Shown here: positions 53,001 through 62,000 of the stretch, piece by piece
Numbering within the stretch: the first letter of the stretch is position 1
How the letters are laid out: each line of letters starts with the position of its first letter
Origin: Tyto alba
Lineage: Eukaryota > Chordata > Aves > Strigiformes > Tytonidae
Reading direction: 5' to 3'
DNA length: 64,000 bases
NCBI RefSeq assembly: GCF_018691265.1
Contig: NW_024881295.1
Location: 16,601,904-16,665,903, forward strand
Notes under the pieces: model-generated
Database searches by the model: none
What the model was told of the DNA's origin: nothing
What the model saw: the letters and a program-made list of their open reading frames with translations, nothing else
Position numbers and translations under genes: made by a program

Positions 53001-56000
53001 GCAGGCTGTCAGACCAGAATAGAGAGTATGCCATGGCTCTGGCAGGAGGTCAGACACTCTTAGCCAAAAAGGAGTAATAGTACCAGTCAGTGTTTTGATT
53101 TCCAAGATGTGGGCCTTGGGAAACACAAGCTTTATATTCAAAGTCTGTAAATAACCCACATCAAACAGCCATAATAAACAGAACTGTGGCCTTGTAAAGC
53201 AAATGCAGTTGAGACTGGCCAGTACCTGAATGGAGGTCTGTCTCTGGAAGTAAGGAAGCAATTTGTGTGAATGAATAAGTTACTTCCCACCTTTTTTTCT
53301 ATCCAGGCTGAAGCAATAGGCTGATATGCTCTGGCAGGCTGGATATAAAGTTAAAGCCTCTGCACTTGTGGAAAAATTCCCTGGCTCTTTCTTGCAAGAG
53401 GCTGGGAGTCACTGTGAAAACTACATTTTGCCTTTGGAACCTGGATTGAATAAACTGGTCTTGATGCCTACCCTCCTATCATACATTCTTGTTTTACTGT
53501 GTTAAACAGCTGCTTCGCTGCACTTCAGAAGTGGTGCTGAATACAGGCTGTAATTTATAAATCACTTCAAAAACTATCCAAGATCTTTGGAATCAGTCTG
53601 GGGGAGTTAGTGGGCTTCTCAGGTGTCTCCTCTTCCAGGCTCTCAAAGCACCATGCTAATGACTTTCTGGCTGCCAAACAGTGAAGTCTGAAACTTGGAC
53701 TGACAATTTCATAGCTTCCAGATCCTTTCCTTTAGCTAAAAAGACATATAAACAAGCTTTCAGCATAAGCCATTACTATTCTATGTCACTTACCAGCCTG
53801 ACTGAACAAGTATCCTGACCACCAAGAACAGGTTCTCAGTTTAAAAGAAGCAAAAAAGAGCTGTGGGGGTGAAGTCACTCTTCTCTGCCAGTCCCTGTTC
53901 ATTAACAACAAGTGGTTCTAATAATTCCTGCCCTGCCTGGAGACACTAATACTAATCTTCTTCACCTCTGCAGCTGAGAACTGCCATGATCAATGGGGAA
54001 ACGGGCTACCTCTCTATGGATGTGAAAGTCCCTATGGATAAAGGGGTAAGAAATTATCCTTCTGTTCAAGTCACATGAGAGAGGGGATGGGAAATGGATG
54101 CTGAAGAACCACAAAGGATGTGGTTTTAATGCTCAGCATTTCTGAGTGTGAGGATTTTATTATTTCACCACATACACAACACATGTGCTAAAGACATAAA
54201 GTAGAGCATCGTTAGAAGTGCTCTTTATACCTACCGACAGTCTGCTCTTACAAAGGTATTGGAAATGACTCCTAGCTCCTTACTTTGTTCAGGCAAAGCC
54301 AAAACCCATGTTGTTCATTGTTTATACGTCTGTGAAATGGAGCTCTTCAAGAGTTTAGAATGGGGGAAAACTATGCTGGGCTGGCCTAGACAGAAGGAGG
54401 TTTGAAGGCTATTTTGCAACTCACTTTCCCTACCCAAAAACATTCATGAAAACTTTGTCCCTCACTCTGTCAGAATGTGATTTCCTTTATTCAGGTCCAG
54501 GATTAAATTTCTATGCAAATATTTACAGATGTTTTAGGAAAAGTCCTAGTGAAATGGAGACTTTTGAACGTTCCCTACCAGCTCTAATGTAGGGTTATAC
54601 ATCTTCCCTTGGAACCATGCAAAATTGTCTTGTACATTTACATTCACAGGTACTTTTTCATTCAGGTTTATTTAACTCTCTTAAAGATTTTGGCTTTCAT
54701 CATTTCCTGTTACAAAGTATTCCAGAGTCCCGCAAGTTACAATGCCCAGAAGTCTTCCATATTTCAGGAAAATTTTCCATCTTTTATAGAGACCATTTTT
54801 TTCAGTGATCAGGCTGGCTGAACTGCTCCCACAGTCAGCACCAATTCCAATAAACTGGCTGCTCACAGCCACTGCTGAAATGATGCCATTTACTAATGAA
54901 GACACCCCTACGTTTCTTCTGAATGGTTGTACTGCTGGACCTTGTAACTAAACTATCTTTTTCTATTCTCGGTGTTTGCAGCTATCAGGTACCTGTCCAT
55001 GGCTTTGTGCGTCCTCTCTTGGGCATTGCCTACATCTGCATTTGAAATATTGCACACTTTTCAGTCCAAGCAGTTCAACAATTATTTTTGTTCCCTTTGT
55101 CTCTTGTATAATTCCTGGTACACAAATACCAGGGCTTCACTGAATTATCTGAGTACTGTTTCCCTGTTGCTCTGTAGAGACCATCTATTCTCTGCAATAG
55201 GATACTTCTAAACAGGGAGCCCCAAATCTCCTTTCTGCTCTCCCTTCCATTTTTTCTCCCTTCCACAGCTGCACCAGAACAGCTGCCTTGGTTTCCATGT
55301 TTCTTAGCTATTTTTTCCAGTTGCCATTTTTCCACATGAATCCCACTCCTTTTTGTCTAGTCTTCCTAATTTTTACTGCTGTTGGGAATTTTTCTCAGTA
55401 TGCCGAGAAATGTTGTTTTATTTCGTCTTACAGATCACTGTACATAAGGGCTTCTAAGACAGAGTCTGTCTTTTCCTCTCATTGGATCTTTTTTCCCTCA
55501 ATGCCCTGTTGTTTACTGTTTCTTTTTGTTTACAGTACTGCAGCTGGTTCTCACTCCACATCTTATTTAAGCCCACTTTAACTGATTCGTTAGCATAAAA
55601 TTTCATGAGAAGCTGTTTCAAGTGCTTTATATAAACCCAGATACATTGCATATCTTTTATTCCCTTCATCTATTACCTTTGTTATTCTGCCAGGAAAGCA
55701 ATCAGGGGTTTCCAGCAAGATCTATTCTTTGTAAGTCTAGATGGCTTATTTTGCTAGTTTTACCTCTTTCTCTGTCTCTATGCACCCTCAATAACATTTC
55801 ATCTGAGTCATCCAAAAATACCTTTTTAGCTCAATGTTTTAGGGACATCTTTCTGCTCCCCTACTCAGGGAAAAAGGATAACAGAAAGTAGCCTTGGTAA
55901 GAGATATTACCTGTTTTATTCTGCGACTCTGCAAGCATTATGAAGCATAATAGGAGACTGAAGCTGACTATGTGACATTTTTACTATTATCGGAATACAC

Positions 56001-59000
56001 ACAGAGCGAGGACCAGAAGTGAAACTTAGCAATTCCCACTTGTACTCTGCCAGCTGATGAAGCAGAGCAGCGCTGAAACAAAGAAAGTGCTGACAGAGCC
56101 TTGAAACAAAGAGAATGAGGCAGTCAGATGGCAGAGAGAACAGCTGAGCGAAGGGGATAGAAATGATTGTCAGCCACGTAAACGTTGATTCCACAGGTTG
56201 ATCTCAGGAAGGTATTGCGAGCGGAGTGAGATAGAGAAAAATAAAGACCAAAGACAAGGGGTGGTTGTTAGATCTGGCAGCAAAAATGCCTTTGCTTGCA
56301 GCTAGGGTACAAAAGGGCTGTGACTGTGAAAGCGAAAGAGCAAGGACATGGGTAGGAGCTGTGGCAAACCACCAATAATGGCATTAGCCAGGAGTGGCTG
56401 CCTAGTACAGTGACAATACCAAAACTGGAAATATATGTGTTCCCAGGCCACAGGCGCTGGTAGTCAGCCATCCTATCACTGTGCCAGCACGCCCCTTTCT
56501 TGCCTTCTCCCTTGCTCTGTGTTATGCAGCAAAGTCCTGCCTGATCATCCTCAGCCCCGCTTGGCTCAGGGGTGCCTCTGCTTCCCTTCCTTCCCATGGC
56601 TCAGTGGTGATACCTCCAGCTGTCCTGGGGAGGGCTGGCCACCCATCGCCTCCCCCTGCCCGAAGAGAGGTTTGCCCTCCCTCCCACCAGGCGCAAGTGC
56701 TGAGTGGCTGCATGTGCAGAAGAAGGGTAGGTCAGGGGGACAAAGGATGAGCAGAACAAGCCCTGCTGAAGGAATGCAGTGGTGCCACTGGGCCATTTTC
56801 TACTGCATCCTTTCCCCCAGGGGCAGGCCTACAGCCCCAGGCCTCCTTCTTCCCCATGCCTCCCCTCCTCCAACGTCAGATCAGACCAGGAAAGGGAGGC
56901 TTAATGCCTCTTGTATCATCCCCACAGTCACCAAAACACCACCATGTCTTGTTTCTTGGGGGTATCACAACCCTTTGGAACATCTCAGCTCAGCAAAAGC
57001 CTTGGACCCTGTTGCTCAGCGGTACCCAACTGCCACGCATGGAGAGAGAGGCGAGGGAAGGGGTTGAGCCATCTGCCACCTCCTCACCTAACAACAACCC
57101 CCGTCCCCATCGGCCCATCCGCTGTGCGCACAAACTGGGGGCGCACTGAGGAGCTGGCGCTGGCTCCCCCCTTTGCGCCTCGCTCCCCTTCCACCGCTGC
57201 ACGGCTCGAGCAGGTTAGGGCAGGCGCGACTTTCCCTGGGGAACACTGAGTTTTCTGTGTTCACTCCCTGTCTCCCACACACATCCTCTCACCTCGTTTT
57301 CAGACTGGGGCTGGGATTTTAAACATATTAGGGTTCATATATTGGCATAAGGGTTGGATAGAAACTTTCCAAAAACTTTTCTCCTTTGGAAAAGAGTTCC
57401 ACTGAAATCAACACTTTCCTACAGGAAAAGGCCAGTCTGGCAAACAGCTGAAGTTCTGAAGCAGCTTTCAATAATCTGAAATGTCTTCAGTTTGAAATCT
57501 CAGCCTGAAAAGTATATTTTCATGTGAATCAAAATGGCTTGGATTTGAATCAGCGCTTTTTTTCAATTTGAAAATGTAAATTATTTTTTTACTGATTTTT
57601 TCAACAAAATTGGAGTACGTTAATGTTTTGTTCCAGTTTGGCATGAAAGCTAATATCAGGAATCTCAGCATTTCCCACAGGAGTGGGGAGACTTGGCTGC
57701 AGCTGCCCACCCACACAGTGGGTAGGTTTGCCATCCTGCCTCTCCTCCAACCCCACCTCTCTGTCTACCTGTCCCACTGAGCCCCCACTCCTGCTTGGGA
57801 AGATGATGATGATGTGCAAAGCCATCGAGGTTGCTCTGTGTAGCAAAAGAGCAGCAGGGCCCCAGCATGTTGGCTCAGAGGGTGTGAGAGGGAGGGCAGC
57901 TTCCCCCCACCCCTTCCTGCAGCCTGTGCAGGAGCCCTAGAACAAAGAAAGGTATAACTGAAGCCCTAGGTAGAAAGACAGGGTGGCTGCCTGGATCTCA
58001 AAAGTCACAAGTTGCTGAATATGCTGAATACTGCACATTCATCCCTGCCTCCAGCCAGCCCTAGCAGGGTGTGAAGTGTTGTTAATGATCAACTGCTTTT
58101 GCTTAGCCTTGGGGACGTATATCCCAGGTCCCCATCATCACTCAGCTCTTGGTCTGTCAGACAGTCTCTCACTCTTATTCATGCTCTTATTCCAGAAACG
58201 AGTTCTCTTCCTCACCAATGATTATTTCTTCACGGACATCAGTGGCACACCCTTCAGGTGAGCAAGGACTCACATGACACTGATACGGTGTCTCAGAAGT
58301 CTGCCATCAGGGACAGCAAACTGGTTCCTTTTCTTTACAAAACTGGCTACGACTCATGAGTAGAACAGTGTGAATCACTGACTTCTTTGTTCCCATAGCC
58401 ATTAAAATATTGTCTGGGGTCAACTCAAAAGGAATATTATGATTTATCTGAAGTTCAGAGTCCAAAAGCTATACCTTAGATGAAGCATGTTGTTTCATTT
58501 TAGACAAATGAGACATCTTCAATTTTCAGTTCCAGTGAGTATGCCTTATGTTCTGGTGTATGGCTCTAAACAAAACATTGTTATAAACTCAAAATTATAA
58601 AACATCATATAAGAAATCAATCAAATAAATTTTGTGTGTTTTTTCCCCAGATGAAATGGTTTGAAATTGGCACAGATTTGAGAATTGTTATTGTTGACTC
58701 GAACATGTAATGTTGGTCAAAAAAACTGTCACCAAAAATGCCTCATAGCTGGACAAAAAGGTTCCTCAGTCTCTCGTGCTGAAATGGGATCTCACTGCTC
58801 TTTTGATGATGTTCTTTTCTTGAGTAGCTGTGGAGGGAGTTAATGTCTTTAAGGGTTGTAATTGCAGGGAATGCAGTGTCACGTTTAGGGATTAGACCTC
58901 TCCTTGCTGACAAGCCCTGTTTTCCTTCCTGCCTGCAGCCTGGGTGTTGTGCTGTCCAGGGGACACGGGGAGTACATTCTGCTGGGGAACACTTCAGTGG

Positions 59001-62000
59001 AAGAAGGTAGGTTAATCTGAAACAGCCCCACTGTGATAAGGGACGAGGTAGCTACTCTGAACTTCACTGCTTCACTTCTTCACAGCCTGTATCTGCCTGT
59101 CTGCTACCTAACCGAATACTCTATGTATGATCTGGTTTCAGGTTTGCACGACCTGCTCCAGCCAGACTTGTTTTTAGCGAATGAATGGTAAGTGGAGGAA
59201 ATCCTGACAATGACACAGGCCTTTGTCATGAGATTTTGGCAAAGTTCCCAGCAATTTGGCTTGAGTTCCCAACCCTCTGTGGCCTAGAGAAAAAGTACCT
59301 GCAAAGATCTGATTGTCTCCCGGCAATTCAGTTCCACCTCTTCCTTTGAGAGATCCCACCAAGGCCTGGCACATCCCTCTGCTAAGAAACATCTCCTGAA
59401 ATTTATCCTCAGTCTTCTGTGCTCAGACTTACTTTGTTCCTCCTTGCGTTGCTCAGAATTGTGCTACAAAGCCTACAGTATGTCAGACCTGTCAGGAAAT
59501 TTTGTTACAAGTTTAGAGAGAGATTGAAATGCTTTTTTAAATCCTAGCTTATTTTTGGTTGACATTCTTCTGAACTGAGCCTAGACCTGATTTCTAGTGA
59601 ACGTGGAGGTGATTTATGATCCCTTTTTCAATAGCAAGCATAATTTATGATTTTGCTTCGTTTGGATATGAAACAGGGTGAAGCATGGCACTTTCCATTT
59701 ATTGCTGTGAGGTTTGGGATTTTCATGAACCCAACATTCAGTTACACCCAGGCACATGAACCCAGCCTGTACCAAAGCCAAAATAACTATATTCAAGAAG
59801 CCCTGCAGCCCTTCACACCTCTCATTACACTGTCAAGTTTCACAGGCAGTGCATTTGAGACACAAGCAGTGACTTCTCCTTCTTCTACTCCTAACTTGGG
59901 GTGTCAGCTTACCACACTTTACATATTCGTTTCTCTTAGACTTCTCTCATAAATCACTCCTTTCAGACCCTTTATGAGTTGTAATTCTCTCTTATAACCC
60001 CTTCCTCTCCGTTGTCCTGAGAATGAAGGGGTCAAAATTGGAAGCAGGATTAGAAGACTGGTTTCTTTTATAATATATTTGTAATACATTCTCCTGCTTC
60101 TCCCCAAACTGTGTTCTGAGGCTCCTGCAGCTGTGTCCCTTTGGGACAGCTTCTATTGACACCATATCATACTTTAAGCTCATTCCTTGTCTCACATTTT
60201 GTTTTTCTGTCTCTTGGGTTACCTGCTTCCAATACAGTTTTACTCACACTGCACATGACACTCTGGTTTTCAGGTCTCTCCATCACATTCTTATTGTTTA
60301 TATAGACACAGGTACACATCTTAAACAGCATAAAATACATATAATTGCTGGAAGGATTTGGGACTGCTACATTGATTTGTGAGCTTATGCCGGCGAACAT
60401 AACAGAAGCCTTATTAAACACAGCAGTCAGATTAATTTGTGTTTGGTTTATTGGCAGGGTTTGACTTACAGCCACATTGTTAAGATTTTGAGTGGGCACA
60501 GCATGCAGCAGCGCCAAAATCTTTGCAGCCCAAGAGCTCTCGCTGAATTTTTGTTTGCAGTTATTATTTTCCAGGAGCATTTGCTTGATTGTGGTTTCTC
60601 TTTGCCCATGTGGGCTTCTTTCTCCCCTCCCCACCAGGATTTACTGCATCACCGACATCGATCCGGACCACCGGAAGCTCAGCCAGCTGGAGGCTGTGAT
60701 CCGTTTCCTCACCGGAGAGGAACCTGACCTGGAATGTGAGTCCCAGGCACCAAAAGGGACCTGCTGGGGCTTTCCTGTACCCATCATGGGGAACAGGGAA
60801 CTGTGACAAACTGATTGGTGTCAAACTGAGCTCCTGTGGCACCTGCTCACGCAGGGAGGACTGAACTCAAGTCCAGCTTAATTCACATGTGGAAATAAGC
60901 TGAGGATCCACTTCCTTGTCTCCATCAGAGGATTTTTTTTTCCATTTCAAAGCTGTCACATAACTCAGCCTTATTGAAGGTCTCAGCATAGGAAATGCTG
61001 AAGAGTGAAAGGCTTGAATGGAGCTTGGTGGGGGCTGCACACCATGTTTAAGACAGACTGACCAGCTGGGCTAGACGTGGTGATGGCAGGAGGAGCCAGG
61101 AAAGCTGCTGTGACTAGTGACTACTCTGCTCCCCAGGGCCCCAGCAAGCATCCTCTGAGGGCTGCATGATGCCATCTAGACAGATGGGTTCTTTCAGAAC
61201 AAAGATTATTAATTTTGTTTCCCAAACACAATAGGTAATTGATTTGGGGAGAAAATTGTTACAGAATTATTCTCTTTCCTGCTCCCCCAGCTGCTCATCC
61301 CTTGCACCAGGTCCTATTCTCCAGGCAACGAACGTGTAGCCACACAAGCAGCTGATACAGCACCACTGTGGACTGGGTTGTCTGTTGGGGACAGAGGTGG
61401 GCAGCTGTGCATGGGAACTCCCTACAGCACTCTAGCTGTAGGATGTCCTTCAGCCCACCTCAGTCTCCACAGCTTCAGCCCTCTTAGTTGTGCCAAATAC
61501 AAGCTTTTGCATGTAACGCTCCATCTGAGAAGCACAAGCTTTTGACATGAGGATGGGAATCTTTTCAAACTAAACCCAAATGTAATATAACAATTGTTCC
61601 TGTCTTGCATAGTGTGAGCAGACCCCTCCAGGCTGTCTTTGGACAAGGCTGAAGAGAGTTGATGTATGAGTAGAAGAGGCCAGGAAGGAGGGGGAAAGTT
61701 TCAGGAAAGCTGACTGTGAGAAACATGCAGATTTGGAAGTGCTGTGGAGGAAAAAGAAATAGGATTTGGATGCATCCTAGATGTGTGGGGCCTGGGGAGG
61801 GAAAGATCTGCTTGTAAGCTCTGGTTTTGAAGCCTGAATGACGGCAAGGATGAAGAAATGGATTCTGACAACAGTGACAAAGAAAGGCGAAAGAAAATTG
61901 GGAGAATTTAGGAGAAAATATTAGGGGAAACCTTGGACTTCAACCCAGTAAGTGGAGGCAGAAACACTGAAATGGGGCAGTGGCTCCATACAGAACAGCA

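Larger units (their letters stand above)
50405..53973 (+). other. CACNA2D4 intron 17
   Basis: 3,569 bp. It holds an (AAC)n run at 51605-51624 and a long A-rich repeat at 52112-52184. Nothing else recognised. Confidence 0.8.

Noticed and set aside
56435..57067. 210-codon open frame in intron 18 as a gene
   Set aside because: It lies in GC-rich sequence where stops are rare in all frames, and the translation is Pro/Ser/Cys-rich without recognisable motifs.
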